A stretch of DNA of 57,497 nucleotides from Chloroflexota bacterium (GCA_003171255.1 PMYK01000049.1:1-57497), one strand, 5' to 3'; counted from the first letter of the stretch, positions 49,063-57,497 are shown. Made by a program: numbers and translations. The notes: generated by a model from the letters alone, not told the origin.

Positions 49063-50383
49063 TGGCGGCCTCCTTTCGAGCCGGGACTAGCTCATCGAGA
49101 CGGGCGATGGCGGTGGCCACGTTCCGGAGGAAGTGGCTCTCATCGAAGCAGGAGGCAAGGGCCTCGTCGGACAGACGGGCCGCGACATCGGGGTCGGCGG
49201 CCAGCAGCTCGCGCAGCTGGCGGCGCTCGTCGGCCGCCCGCAACGCATTGCGCTGCACGACAGCGTACGCCTCCTCGCGCGACAGGCCCGCTTCCTCGAC
49301 CAGGGCCAGCAGAACGCGGCTGCTGCAGTGGAGGCCCAAGCCGCGCTCGATGTTCTCGCGCATCCGCTCCGGCCGCACGACCAGCTTCTCCACCAGGCCG
49401 CGTGTCTTGACCAGCATGTAGTCGAGCAGGATCGTGGCGTCGGGGAGGATGACTCGTTCGGCGGAGGAGTGGCTGATGTCGCGCTCGTGCCAGAGCGGCT
49501 GATTCTCCATTGCCGCGGCGGCATAGCCACGCAGTAGCCGGGCCAGGCCGGCGATCCGCTCGGAGAGGATCGGGTTGCGCTTGTGGGGCATGGCCGAGCT
49601 GCCCTTCTGACCGGCCCGGAACGGCTCCATCAGCTCGCCTATCTCGGTGTGCTGGAGGTTGCGGACTTCAGTCGCGATGCGCTCCAACGATCCGCCGGTG
49701 ATGGCGATCGCGGCGATGAGCGCGGCGTGGCGGTCGCGCTGGACGATCTGCGTTGAGATCGGGTCGCGATGCAATCCCAGTTCGGCCAGGACCTCCTCCT
49801 CGAGGTCGGGATCGAGGTGGCTGTAGGTGCCGACCGGGCCGGAAATCTTGCCGGTCGCCGCGTCGTCGACGGCCGCGGCCAGGCGCGTTCGGTCACGGGC
49901 GATCTCGAAGGCCCAGCCGGCGATCTTCATGCCCATCGTCGTGGGTTCGGCATGGACAGAATGGGTTCGCCCCATCATCACGGTGCCGGCCTCGGTCCGC
50001 GCTCGCGCGACCAGGGTTTCGACGAGGGCGTCCATGTCCTCGATCAACCGTGTCCCGGCGGCCTGGAGCTGCAGTCCGAGCGCGGTGTCGACGACGTCGC
50101 TGCTGGTCAGGCCGAGGTGGAGGTAGCGCCCCTCTTCGCCAACCGTCTCGGCGACCTGGCTGACAAAGGCGATGACGTCGTGGTCGGTCGTCCTCTCGAT
50201 CTCTGAGATGCGATCGACATCGACTCTGGCGCGCGCCTCGATCGCCCGAACGGCCTCGGCCGGCACCATGCCGCGGCTGACCTCAGCCCGGGCCACGGCG
50301 ATCTCGACCCGGAGCATGCCCTCGAAATGGGCCTGTTCGGTCCAGATGGCGCCCATCTCGGGCAGGGTGTATCGCGGAATCAC
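49052..50383 (-). CDS. purB: Adenylosuccinate lyase
   Basis: 443 residues from the GTG at 50383, which overlaps purD's stop by 4 nt; the track start 171 codons upstream is antisense to purD. It cleaves SAICAR and adenylosuccinate, so it acts in both IMP and AMP branches. Family motifs: TTDHDVIAFVSQVAETVG, HLGLTSSDVVDTA, MGRTHSVHAEPTTMG and the signature SSAMPHKRNPILSERIAG. Typical length and no domain additions. Confidence 0.96.
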   Translation of the reverse strand: MIPRYTLPEMGAIWTEQAHFEGMLRVEIAVARAEVSRGMVPAEAVRAIEARARVDVDRISEIERTTDHDVIAFVSQVAETVGEEGRYLHLGLTSSDVVDTALGLQLQAAGTRLIEDMDALVETLVARARTEAGTVMMGRTHSVHAEPTTMGMKIAGWAFEIARDRTRLAAAVDDAATGKISGPVGTYSHLDPDLEEEVLAELGLHRDPISTQIVQRDRHAALIAAIAITGGSLERIATEVRNLQHTEIGELMEPFRAGQKGSSAMPHKRNPILSERIAGLARLLRGYAAAAMENQPLWHERDISHSSAERVILPDATILLDYMLVKTRGLVEKLVVRPERMRENIERGLGLHCSSRVLLALVEEAGLSREEAYAVVQRNALRAADERRQLRELLAADPDVAARLSDEALASCFDESHFLRNVATAIARLDELVPARKEAANAR

Positions 50384-51804
50384 GAGGCGCCGCCCTTCGT
50401 CCAGGCCGACTCCGATACGGGGTCGGGCGAGGCGTCCGACCGACCGCCGGCCTGCGGGAGCACCGCAGCGATGTCGTGGCGGCGCTGCATCCCCCGCCAG
50501 GCAATCGCGTCGGCGGCGCATTCGGCGTTCGCACGCGCTGCGTCGATCGAACTGCCCAGGCCGACGACGGACAGAACGCGGCCGCCGGCGGTGCGGAACT
50601 GGCCGTCCGGCCCGCGGACCGTGCCAGCATGAAAGACCGTGGCGCCGGATGCGGCGGCCTCCGCGAGCCCCGAGATGACGTCGCCCTTGCGCGGCGTCTC
50701 CGGGTAATCGGCCGCGGCCAGGACCACGGCAACCGCCGCGTCGCCGGTCGTCGGCAGCATCCGTCCGTTCAGCTGCAGCGCGGCGGCGGCCCCGGCCAGG
50801 TCGCCCTGAGCGGCACCGTAGAGCAGCGGCCCGAGCGGCACGGCCAGGCGTGGCAGGAGGGCCTGAGTCTCGGGATCGCCGAATCGCGCGTTGCATTCCA
50901 GGAGAACCGGCCCCTCCGGCGTGAGCATCAGCCCGGCGTAGAGCGCGCCACGGAACGGCGTGCCGCGGCTGGCAAGCTCGGCCAGGATCGGGACGTGGAT
51001 CACGTCGACGAGCGTGGCGCAGAGGCTCTCGGGCAGGTCGGGCACGGGGCTGTAGGCGCCCATGCCGCCCGTGTTCGGGCCGTCGTCATTATCCCGAAGC
51101 CTCTTGTGATCTCGGGCAGGTGGCAGGGCGATCGCGCCGTGGTCGTCGCACAGGGCAATCAGGCTTGCCTCGACGCCCATCAGGCGTTCTTCGACCACCA
51201 CGAACGGTCCGGCCGCCCCGGCCCCGCCCGCCAGGACCCTCAGGGCGCTCTCGGCGGTGGCGTAGTCGTCGCAGACGGTGACGCCCTTGCCGGCCATCAG
51301 ACCGTCGGCTTTGACGACCACACCGCACGACCCCGGAGCATCGGCCAGTTCACGGGCAAGGCTCAGGGCGGGGTCCAGCGCCGAGAATGCCTCGCCACGA
51401 GCGATCCTGACACCGGCCGATTCGGCGACGTCGCGGCAGAAGGCCTTGCTCGACTCGATCCGAGCCGCAGCCTTGGTCGGCCCGAATGCCGGCACGCCGG
51501 CGTCCATGAGCGCATCGACAACGCCGGCGGCGAGCACCGACTCCGGACCAACCACGACCAGATCGACGTTCTCCCGAGTGGCGAGCTCGACGACCGCGGC
51601 CGCGTCCAGGGCCGAGACGTTCGGGAAGCAGCAGGCCTTCGGCTCGTCGCCGATGGCGTCGCTGCCGGGGGCCACGAAGACGGTCTCGACTGCGGCCTCG
51701 CGGGCCAGACTCCAGACCAGGGCGTGCTCGCGGGCGCCGCCGCCCAGCACCAGAATGCGGGCCGGGCCGCTTGGCTCAGGGCTCGACGCGGCGCCGGGGT
51801 TCAT
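50380..51804 (-). CDS. purD: Phosphoribosylamine-glycine ligase
   Basis: 474 residues from the ATG at 51804 (1-nt overlap with purA's stop, TGATG). It makes GAR from phosphoribosylamine and glycine. Opens with a Ser/Pro-rich stretch, then VLVLGGGAREHALVW-type N-lobe, ATP-grasp (VVVKADGLMAGKGV, VVEERLMGVEASLIAL) and the family loop NDDGPNTGGMGAYSPVPDL, then LECNARFGDPETQALLPRL. A C-terminal tail of about 25 residues ends at the purB overlap. Confidence 0.96.
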   Translation of the reverse strand: MNPGAASSPEPSGPARILVLGGGAREHALVWSLAREAAVETVFVAPGSDAIGDEPKACCFPNVSALDAAAVVELATRENVDLVVVGPESVLAAGVVDALMDAGVPAFGPTKAAARIESSKAFCRDVAESAGVRIARGEAFSALDPALSLARELADAPGSCGVVVKADGLMAGKGVTVCDDYATAESALRVLAGGAGAAGPFVVVEERLMGVEASLIALCDDHGAIALPPARDHKRLRDNDDGPNTGGMGAYSPVPDLPESLCATLVDVIHVPILAELASRGTPFRGALYAGLMLTPEGPVLLECNARFGDPETQALLPRLAVPLGPLLYGAAQGDLAGAAAALQLNGRMLPTTGDAAVAVVLAAADYPETPRKGDVISGLAEAAASGATVFHAGTVRGPDGQFRTAGGRVLSVVGLGSSIDAARANAECAADAIAWRGMQRRHDIAAVLPQAGGRSDASPDPVSESAWTKGGAS

Positions 51805-53132
51805 CAGTCGACTGCCGGCGACGGCGCCGGCGAAACCGGCCGGGGCCGCTGCGGCCGCGCCATGCGCTCGATCGTCTGGTGCCGTTCCGGCCCCACCGAC
51901 ACGAAGCAGATCGGGGCGCCGGACAGCCGCTCCACCGCATCCACGTAGAGGCGGGCGTTCTCGGGCAGCTCGCTCATCGAGCGGCAGTCGTGGATCGGCT
52001 CGGCCCAGCCGGGGAAGCGCTCGTAGATCGGCGTCGCCCGAGCCAGGACGTCGGCGTCCGACGGCCACCAGTCGACGCGTTTGCCGTCGACCTCGTAGGC
52101 CATGCAGATCAAGACCTCGTCCAGACCCGACAGGATGTCGATCTTGTTGAGCATGATCGAGCTGACGCTGTTGACGGCGGCGGCATAGCGCAGCGGCACG
52201 GCATCGAACCAGCCGACCCGGCGGCGCCGCCCGGTCGTTGTCCCGAACTCGCGGCCGCGATCGATGATCCCCTCGCCGATCTCCTCGGTCAGCTCGGTCG
52301 GGAACGGCCCGGCGCCGACGCGCGTGGCGTAGGCCTTCATGACCCCTATCACCTCGTCGACCTGGAGCGGCCCGATGCCGCCGCCCGTGCAGGCGCCGCC
52401 GGCGATCGGGTTCGATGAGGTCACGAACGGATAGCTGCCGTGGTCCAGGTCCAGCAGCGCCCCCTGCGCGCCCTCGAACAGGATGTGCTCGCCCCGGGCG
52501 AGGGCCTCCTGAACGAGCTTCGTGGTGTCGGCCAGATGCGGCTTGAGGCGGCGACCCCACTCGGTGGCCAGCGCGACCAGCTCGTCGAGGTCGAAGCCGT
52601 CGACGCGATGCTGGCGCTGGAGCGTGGCGTTCTTCTCGGGCAGGATGCGGGCGAGCTTGCTGCGCAGCGCCGGGCCGTCGAGCAGATCCTCCATCCGGAT
52701 GCCGATGCGCCAGGCCCGGTCGGCGTAGGCGGGGCCGATGCCGCGCCGCGTGGTCCCCACCGCGGCCTTGGCCAGCCTCGCCTCCATCGCGCCGTCGAGG
52801 GCGATGTGGTACGGCATGATCACGTGAGCGTGCTTGCTGACGCGAACCCGATCCACTTCGATGCCACGGCTGGCGAGCATGTCCAGCTCGGCGATCAGCG
52901 TCGCCGGGTTGACCACGACGCCGTTGCCGATGATCGGCGCGATGTGCGGATACAGCACTCCCGAGGGCACGAGGTGGAGCTTGAAGACCTCTTCGCCGAG
53001 CATGATCGTGTGGCCGGCGTTGTCACCACCCTGGTAGCGGATGACGGCCGTGACGTTCTCGGCCAGCGCGTCGGTGGTCTTGCCTTTGCCTTCGTCGCCC
53101 CACTGCAGGCCGACGATCACGGTGGCGGGCAT
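51804..53132 (-). CDS. purA: Adenylosuccinate synthetase
   Basis: 442 residues. GTP-dependent first step from IMP to AMP. Motifs: VIVGLQWGDEGKGKTTDALA, RYQGGDNAGHTI, GTTRRGIGPAYADRA, FEGAQGALLDLDHGSYPFVTS and FGTTTGRRRRVGWFDAVPLR. The C-terminus carries a Pro/Ala tail. First gene of the purine operon, preceded by a leader with a mini-ORF and an intrinsic terminator. It is unusual that the AMP-branch gene leads the IMP operon. Confidence 0.96.
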   Translation of the reverse strand: MPATVIVGLQWGDEGKGKTTDALAENVTAVIRYQGGDNAGHTIMLGEEVFKLHLVPSGVLYPHIAPIIGNGVVVNPATLIAELDMLASRGIEVDRVRVSKHAHVIMPYHIALDGAMEARLAKAAVGTTRRGIGPAYADRAWRIGIRMEDLLDGPALRSKLARILPEKNATLQRQHRVDGFDLDELVALATEWGRRLKPHLADTTKLVQEALARGEHILFEGAQGALLDLDHGSYPFVTSSNPIAGGACTGGGIGPLQVDEVIGVMKAYATRVGAGPFPTELTEEIGEGIIDRGREFGTTTGRRRRVGWFDAVPLRYAAAVNSVSSIMLNKIDILSGLDEVLICMAYEVDGKRVDWWPSDADVLARATPIYERFPGWAEPIHDCRSMSELPENARLYVDAVERLSGAPICFVSVGPERHQTIERMARPQRPRPVSPAPSPAVD

Positions 53133-53188
53133 CTACTACTCCCCTTGGTGCTCGCCCCGGCGGTCGTCCTCGACGGAACCCCGGGAAA

Positions 53189-53217
53189 CTAAAAAGCCCT
53201 CGGCCGGCTGGCCGGGG
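53189..53217 (-). terminator. Intrinsic terminator in the purine-operon leader (attenuator)
   Basis: On the minus strand, CCCCGGCCAGCCGGCCGAGGG forms an 8-bp GC-rich stem with one bulged A and a 4-nt loop, followed by CTTTTTAG. It lies about 57 nt before the purA ATG and some 150 nt after the promoter, so it would stop transcription before the operon. This position is typical of attenuators. A competing antiterminator pairing is not obvious by eye. Confidence 0.75.
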
Positions 53218-53281
53218 ACCTGGGTAGACTGCCCCTCCGTCGGAGCCGCGACTCCTGATGGAGCGAAGGTGGTGGTCCGTC

Positions 53282-53314
53282 TCACGGGGCGAACTGCACG
53301 CCTTCCTGGGGCAA
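53282..53314 (-). CDS. Putative 10-codon leader peptide of the purine operon
   Basis: A perfect AAGGAGG is followed after 5 nt by TTG and ten codons reading MPQEGVQFAP, then TGA. All but one of the codons end in G or C, matching genuine genes here. The same frame is open upstream (DNIAKEATLPQEGVQFAP), so a longer product reaching back to the promoter is possible. It lies between the promoter and the attenuator, the usual place of a leader peptide. No codon run specific to an amino acid stands out, so any sensing mechanism is unknown. Could be chance. Confidence 0.45.
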   Translation of the reverse strand: MPQEGVQFAP

Positions 53315-53373
53315 CGTGGCCTCCTTGGCGATGTTGTCTCTGGAACCCGAGGGCGGGGCCCCGGGCAGGCGGA

Positions 53374-53379
53374 AGTATA
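53374..53379 (-). promoter_or_regulatory. Extended -10 promoter of the purine operon (TGCTATACT)
   Basis: TATACT preceded by TG one base upstream is an extended -10 element. It predicts a transcript start near 53367 and a leader of about 235 nt before purA. No convincing -35. The rest of the gap to 53538 shows nothing else on either strand that I can assign. Confidence 0.6.
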
Positions 53380-53538
53380 GCAGGCGCGAAGGCCGCCCAG
53401 CCGCCTCGGACCGAGCCATTGCCCACGAGGCAGCCTGATCCGCAGTGCCGGCTCAAACGCACTACAGGCAGTCGACCACGAGGGCGGCCGACAATGAACG
53501 ACTGGTCGCCGAGTCCAGAGACTCAGGAAGGGAAACGA

Positions 53539-55119
53539 TTGAGCTCGAAGGCGGTTGCTCGGCTGGCAGTGTTGACGTCGGTGGTCGCGCTCTCGATCGG
53601 CGCTTGCGGCACGGTCTCGCCGACAGCCACCCCGTCGGTCGCGCCGACAGTTTCGTCGGCCTCTCCCGCGGCGGCTCCGACCGCGACCCCGACGGCGGGC
53701 CCCTGTGTCGCCCCGACCTTCGGACCGAACGACACGCCGCGCGGCAAGTCCGGTCAGATCATCAATATCGGCGGCCCGCCCCACACCATCGTCCGCTGGT
53801 ACGTCGGCCTCGGTCCGGGCGAAGACCCGGCACAAATCGCGCTGCAGCAGACCGTCGTCAACGACTTCAACGTTCTGCAGGACAAGCGAACCGACGGCGT
53901 CGAACCGATCCTTCTTTCGCTCGAGATCGTCCAGAACGATCAAGCCGTCGACATCCTCAAGGCCGAGATCGCGTCGTGCAATGCGCCTGACTTGATTGGC
54001 CCCGTGGACATCAAGGGTCGGGCCAGCCTTCCCGGCGAATTCCTGGACATGACCCAGCTGATCGCGAGGGCCGGTTATGACATGACGCGGTACCCGCCCG
54101 CCCTCGTCAACACCATGAAGGACGGCCTGACTGGCGCCCTGCTCGGTCTTCCATACGCCGTGTACCCGTCCTACATCTTCTACAACCGTGACATCTTCGA
54201 CGCGGCCGGCTTGAAGTACCCCCCGCAGAAGGTCGGCGACGACTACGAGATGCCCGGCGGCGCCAGGGTCCCTTGGAACTGGGGCACCGTCCGCAACATC
54301 GCGATGAAGCTATCGCTCGACACGCACGGCCGGAACGCCACCCAGGCCGGCTTCGATCCGACTAGTCAGACGCAGTTCGGCTTCGAGTTCCAGTGGACCG
54401 AAGGCCGCCGCCTCGCCTCGGCCTTCGGCAGCGGTTCGTTCGTTGCTGCGGACAAGAAGACCGCTCAGTTCCCGGATGACTGGAAGACCGCTTGGACCTG
54501 GTACTACAACGGCATCTGGCGCGATCACTTCATCGCCAACGACGCCCAGCGCAACTCGGACCTCCTCGCAAAGGGCAACGTGCTCTCCTCCGGCCATGCT
54601 GCGATGGGCCACATGTTTCAGTGGTACATCTGCTGCATGTCGGCCGGCGGCATGGCGCCGGGCGCATTCAAGCGATGGGACATAGCCGTCATGCCCGCCA
54701 ATGGCGCGGGCATAGTCACCGCCCCGACCGACGTCGACACCTTCGTCATCGACAGGAACACGCTGGCCGCCCCGCAGGCGTTCGAGGCAATGGCCTACCT
54801 CATGAGCCGCATGGATCTCCTGGCCATATACGGTGGAACCCCGGCGACCGGCGACCGACTCCGGTTCTACCGCGACAACGTGGATCCGCCGCTCGCCAAA
54901 GAGTTCCCCGGCAACGTGGTCGACTGGCAGGTCGCGCTCGACATGGAAGGCTACGCGGAGAGCCCGAACAACCAGGCCTCGCTGCCGAACGACGCAAAGG
55001 CCACGGCCGACGCCGACAAGATCTTCTCGACGCTCGCCAAGACTCCAGGACTGGACGTGGACCAGATCTTCACTGACGTGACGACGGCTCTGCAGGCCGA
55101 CTTCGACGCGGCCACCTGA
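53539..55119 (+). CDS. Family 1 extracellular solute-binding lipoprotein
   Basis: 526 residues from TTG at 53539, with AGGAAGGG 6 nt upstream and the signal MSSKAVARLAVLTSVVALSI leading straight to lipobox Cys (SIGACG); an in-frame ATG at 53494 would add 15 residues before the signal. A Thr/Pro/Ala linker follows, then the SBP_bac_1 fold of ABC-type sugar transporters: ITLSLEIVQNDQAVDILKAE-like N-lobe, FLDMTQLIARAGYDMTRYP, LLGLPYAVYPSYIFYNRDIF and GHAAMGHMFQWYICC. No permease or ATPase gene adjoins it. Ligand probably a sugar by family, not proven. Divergent from purA, convergent with deoC. Confidence 0.9.
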   Translation: MSSKAVARLAVLTSVVALSIGACGTVSPTATPSVAPTVSSASPAAAPTATPTAGPCVAPTFGPNDTPRGKSGQIINIGGPPHTIVRWYVGLGPGEDPAQIALQQTVVNDFNVLQDKRTDGVEPILLSLEIVQNDQAVDILKAEIASCNAPDLIGPVDIKGRASLPGEFLDMTQLIARAGYDMTRYPPALVNTMKDGLTGALLGLPYAVYPSYIFYNRDIFDAAGLKYPPQKVGDDYEMPGGARVPWNWGTVRNIAMKLSLDTHGRNATQAGFDPTSQTQFGFEFQWTEGRRLASAFGSGSFVAADKKTAQFPDDWKTAWTWYYNGIWRDHFIANDAQRNSDLLAKGNVLSSGHAAMGHMFQWYICCMSAGGMAPGAFKRWDIAVMPANGAGIVTAPTDVDTFVIDRNTLAAPQAFEAMAYLMSRMDLLAIYGGTPATGDRLRFYRDNVDPPLAKEFPGNVVDWQVALDMEGYAESPNNQASLPNDAKATADADKIFSTLAKTPGLDVDQIFTDVTTALQADFDAAT

Positions 55120-55129
55120 CCGAGGCGCC

Positions 55130-55918
55130 CTACTCCTCGGCCGACGCCGCGACCACGGCGGCCGGCATCGCCGCAAGCGCCGCTTGCACGGCCTCGGGGC
55201 CGCGAGCCCGCCACTCCGTCCCGATCGCCGCCGTAGCCGTCGCCCCAACCCGACATGCTCCGGCCGCTAGCATCGCCAGCAGCGCGTCCAGCGTGCGGAC
55301 GCCGCCGGCCGCCTTGACGCCGACGGCGTTGCCGACGATCCGTCGCATCAGGGTGATCTCGCCAACCTCGGCGCCGCGCGGCGAGTAGCCGGTCCCGTTC
55401 TTGACGAAGGAGGCGCGCGACTCGACCGCCACGCGGCAACCAGCCTCGACCTGCTCGGGCGTCAGATACGCCGTCTCCAGGATCACCTTGACCGGCGTCG
55501 GGACAACGGCATAGATGAGGCTGGCCAGCTCGTCGCGGACGTACCCAAGGTCCCCGGATCTCAGGGCGCCGATGTTGACCACGACGTCGAGCTCCACCGC
55601 GCCTTGATCGACCGCAACGAGCGCCTCGCGCTCCTTGATCTGCGACACGTGGGCGCCGTGCGGGAAGCCCACGACAGTCGTAGGCCCAACAACGCTCCGG
55701 CGCAGCCGGTTGACGACGAGCTGCAGATCGGCGGGCCGGCAGCAGACGGTTGCCGTCTCCCATTCGATCGCCAGGTCGCAGCCGGCCTCGATGTCGGCTC
55801 GAGTCAGCTCCGGCCTCAGCAGCGAGTGGTCGATGCAGGCCATGAGGGCCTTCTCGTCGAGCGAGGCCAGATCCAGCGGCGCGCGATTCGCGAGCCGCGC
55901 CTTGAGAGGCTGTCTCAA
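55130..55918 (-). CDS. deoC: Deoxyribose-phosphate aldolase
   Basis: 262 residues. Class I aldolase TIM barrel that splits 2-deoxyribose-5-phosphate in nucleoside salvage. The Schiff-base lysine is in ASFVKNGTGYSP and the second lysine in GVKAAGGVRT; ELDVVVNIGAL carries the catalytic Asp. The start is TTG with AGGAGA 5 nt upstream, and the Shine-Dalgarno overlaps the stop of the RCC1 gene (9-nt gap), so the two are co-transcribed. N-terminal 25 residues extend beyond the minimal barrel. Confidence 0.94.
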   Translation of the reverse strand: MRQPLKARLANRAPLDLASLDEKALMACIDHSLLRPELTRADIEAGCDLAIEWETATVCCRPADLQLVVNRLRRSVVGPTTVVGFPHGAHVSQIKEREALVAVDQGAVELDVVVNIGALRSGDLGYVRDELASLIYAVVPTPVKVILETAYLTPEQVEAGCRVAVESRASFVKNGTGYSPRGAEVGEITLMRRIVGNAVGVKAAGGVRTLDALLAMLAAGACRVGATATAAIGTEWRARGPEAVQAALAAMPAAVVAASAEE

Positions 55919-55927
55919 TGGTTTCTC

Positions 55928-57052
55928 CTATGAACCAGATGCGACGACAGCCAGAACGTGGCTGCCGCCGGCGTCGATCGCGATCACGTGCGACAACCCT
56001 GATGGCACGGTCGCCTGACCCGATTCGTTGCCGCCCCAGGCCGCGACGGTCCCGTTCGAGGTGATCGCGACGCTGACGTTGCCGCCGGCCGCGACGACGG
56101 TCGCCTTCAGGTCGGCGGGTGTGGTGATCTGGCCGACGTCGCCGGCGCCCCAGCCCACGACCGTTCCGTCGGACTTGACGGCCAGGCTGTGGTAGTAGCC
56201 GGCGGAGATGGCTGTGACTCCGCTGAGGCCGGCCGGGACCCTGGTCACGCCGGTGCCGGCGTCGGTCGGGTTCTTGTCGCCCCAGGCCACCACGGTTCCA
56301 TCCTTCAGCAGAGCCAGGCTGAAGTCATAGCCGGCCGAAACATGGGCGACGTTCTTGAGTCCGGCCGGAACGTCCGTCTGACCGTTGTCGTCGGCGCCCC
56401 AGGCGACGACGGTTCCGTCGGACACGAGCGCAAGCGCGTGAACGCCCGCAGCCGATATCTCGACGACGTTCTTGAGGCTCGAAGGCGGGGTCGTCTGGCC
56501 ATAGGTGTTGTCTCCCCAGCCGATCACCGTCCCGTCCGCCTTGAGGGCGATGGCGAAGGTGCTGCCCGCCGAGATCGCTTTGACTTTCGTAGCGCCGGCG
56601 GGGACCTGCGTCTCGCCGATATCGTTCGCGCCCCAGGCCACGATCGTCCCGTCCGACTTGAGGGCGAGGCTGAACTCGTCGCCCGCGGCCACTGCCACGA
56701 CGCCGGACAAACCAGCGGGTACGGTCGCCTGGCCCGAGCCGTTTTCGCCCCAGGCAACGACCGTGCCGCTCTGACCGGCTCGTATCGTCGCCGGGGCGCC
56801 GGCCGTCGCCGTGGCGGTCGCACCCGCGGGAGCGGACGCGGCGCCGGATGCCGGGACCGTGGCCGCAGCGGACGCGCCGGCCGTGCAAGCGCAGGATGGG
56901 ATCGAGGTGAAGCTCGGTGCCTGGGCCGCCGACGCCCCCGCCGATTGCGTCGAGGTGGCGGTCGAGCCGCCGCAGGCGGCCGCAACCGCGAGCATTATCG
57001 CGATCCCGAGGAGGCGACCGATCCGAGATATCGCTTGACGCCTCGCAGCCAT
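55928..57052 (-). CDS. RCC1-repeat lipoprotein (seven-bladed propeller)
   Basis: 374 residues from the ATG at 57052 (GGGAGGAG at good spacing); the track start 60 codons earlier is unsupported. Signal peptide with lipobox VAAACG, then an Ala/Ser/Thr-rich linker of about 90 residues. Seven consecutive RCC1-type repeats follow (pattern GTVVAWGxNxxGQxxVPxGL then VxAIxAGxxHSLAL), enough for a closed seven-bladed beta-propeller. Extracytoplasmic, probably a binding or scaffold protein; nothing indicates catalysis. It is the first gene of a two-gene unit with deoC, an odd pairing of a surface protein and a cytoplasmic aldolase. Confidence 0.9.
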   Translation of the reverse strand: MAARRQAISRIGRLLGIAIMLAVAAACGGSTATSTQSAGASAAQAPSFTSIPSCACTAGASAAATVPASGAASAPAGATATATAGAPATIRAGQSGTVVAWGENGSGQATVPAGLSGVVAVAAGDEFSLALKSDGTIVAWGANDIGETQVPAGATKVKAISAGSTFAIALKADGTVIGWGDNTYGQTTPPSSLKNVVEISAAGVHALALVSDGTVVAWGADDNGQTDVPAGLKNVAHVSAGYDFSLALLKDGTVVAWGDKNPTDAGTGVTRVPAGLSGVTAISAGYYHSLAVKSDGTVVGWGAGDVGQITTPADLKATVVAAGGNVSVAITSNGTVAAWGGNESGQATVPSGLSHVIAIDAGGSHVLAVVASGS

Positions 57053-57312
57053 TTCGACTCCTCCCTGCAAGCGTGTCCCGCGTCGTGTTCCGCGGACGCG
57101 TAGTTGCGGTCGGGCCAGCATACCGCTGTCACCCTCACCTGGCGCTTTCGCGGGCGCCGGCTGAGTGGCAGGCGTCGCCGCGCGCTCGTCCTGGCCCGGC
57201 TCGCCGATAAGCGGCAGATGAGCCGCAGCCAAGCGGCACCCGATAGGGTTCTTTCACCCGCCGCCATGCAGGGCGCCGTGATAGAGCGGCGCCGGAAGAG
57301 GAGATTGGGACC

Positions 57313-57497
57313 GTGAACAAGGTCCTTCTGACCGGCCGTCTGACTCGCGATCCGGAGCTGCGATCGCTGGCCAGCGGATCGAGTGTCGCCACCTTCGCGG
57401 TGGCCACCAACGAGTTCCGCGGCAATGGCAAGGAGCACGCCGAATACCACAACGTCGTCGTCTGGGATCGTCTGGCCCAGGTGTGCGGCCAGTACCT
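57313..57497 (+). CDS. ssb: Single-stranded DNA-binding protein, partial
   Basis: The first 61 codons of a gene cut by the window end. Start GTG with GAGGAGA about 9 nt upstream. [20 protein letters not shown], then [12 protein letters not shown] and [17 protein letters not shown], is the N-terminal OB-fold of bacterial SSB. Divergent from the RCC1-deoC unit. Confidence 0.95.
   Translation, partial: MNKVLLTGRLTRDPELRSLASGSSVATFAVATNEFRGNGKEHAEYHNVVVWDRLAQVCGQY

Noticed and set aside
53133-53380. T-box or purine riboswitch in the purA leader
   Set aside because: No recognisable T-box sequence or purine-aptamer core (such as the conserved UUCUACC-type junction) on either strand; kept only as an unidentified leader.

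Overview
The window is high-GC bacterial DNA, with strong G/C preference at third codon positions in the housekeeping genes. Almost every gene is on the minus strand. The content suggests a Chloroflexota lineage, possibly Limnocylindria-like: a perfect CIRCE box in front of groES-groEL, LppX/LprG-type lipoproteins, an LCP-family protein, an orphan Flp-type pilin, a GT4/toroid/GH130 sugar cluster, and many GTG or TTG starts. An actinobacterial relative cannot be excluded from sequence alone. I saw no tRNA, rRNA, CRISPR array, transposase or phage gene.

Layout. 1-2207 is a partial minus-strand gene missing from the ORF track because it runs off the window: a membrane-anchored LytR-CpsA-Psr (LCP) domain continuing in frame into a glycine-rich beta-solenoid-like region and an Ig-like segment. 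2362-6854 holds dnaE and a small membrane protein. 7168-9412 is a hydrolase plus a peptidase-S51-like/CysRS-tail fusion. 9560-11181 (plus strand) is a BMP-type lipoprotein and a CoA-binding protein. 11548-16218 is gatC-gatA-aminotransferase-gatB. 16484-19772 has a GNAT acetyltransferase and ligA. 19988-23383 is a glycosyltransferase/toroid/GH130 operon. 23579-28907 has a UvrD/PcrA helicase and two LppX-like lipoproteins. 29112-31391 is the HrcA/CIRCE-type groES-groEL operon with its promoter. 31698-37233 has a methyltransferase, an orphan Flp pilin, a triple-DinB protein, tatD, metG and a conserved hypothetical. 37490-39579 is a two-gene membrane module of unknown function.

39709-53132 is a ten-gene purine operon transcribed purA-purD-purB-purC-purS-purQ-purL-purF-purM-purN::purH. 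Most junctions overlap by 1-11 nt. It covers de novo IMP synthesis plus the first step to AMP, except PRPP synthetase and the AIR carboxylase genes purE/purK. Its roughly 240-nt leader has an extended -10 promoter, a 10-codon mini-ORF behind a perfect Shine-Dalgarno, and an intrinsic terminator before purA, an arrangement that looks like transcription attenuation. 53539-57497 holds an orphan sugar-type solute-binding lipoprotein, deoC behind an RCC1-propeller lipoprotein, and the 5' end of ssb.

A recurring feature is leaderless-type promoters: a TANNNT box 6-9 nt before the start codon at dnaE, the BMP lipoprotein, gatC, uvrD/pcrA and metG. The best candidates for something undescribed are the LCP/glycine-rich fusion, the purine-operon leader, the trifunctional PurN-PurH protein, the S51-like/CysRS-tail fusion and the 37490-39579 membrane module.
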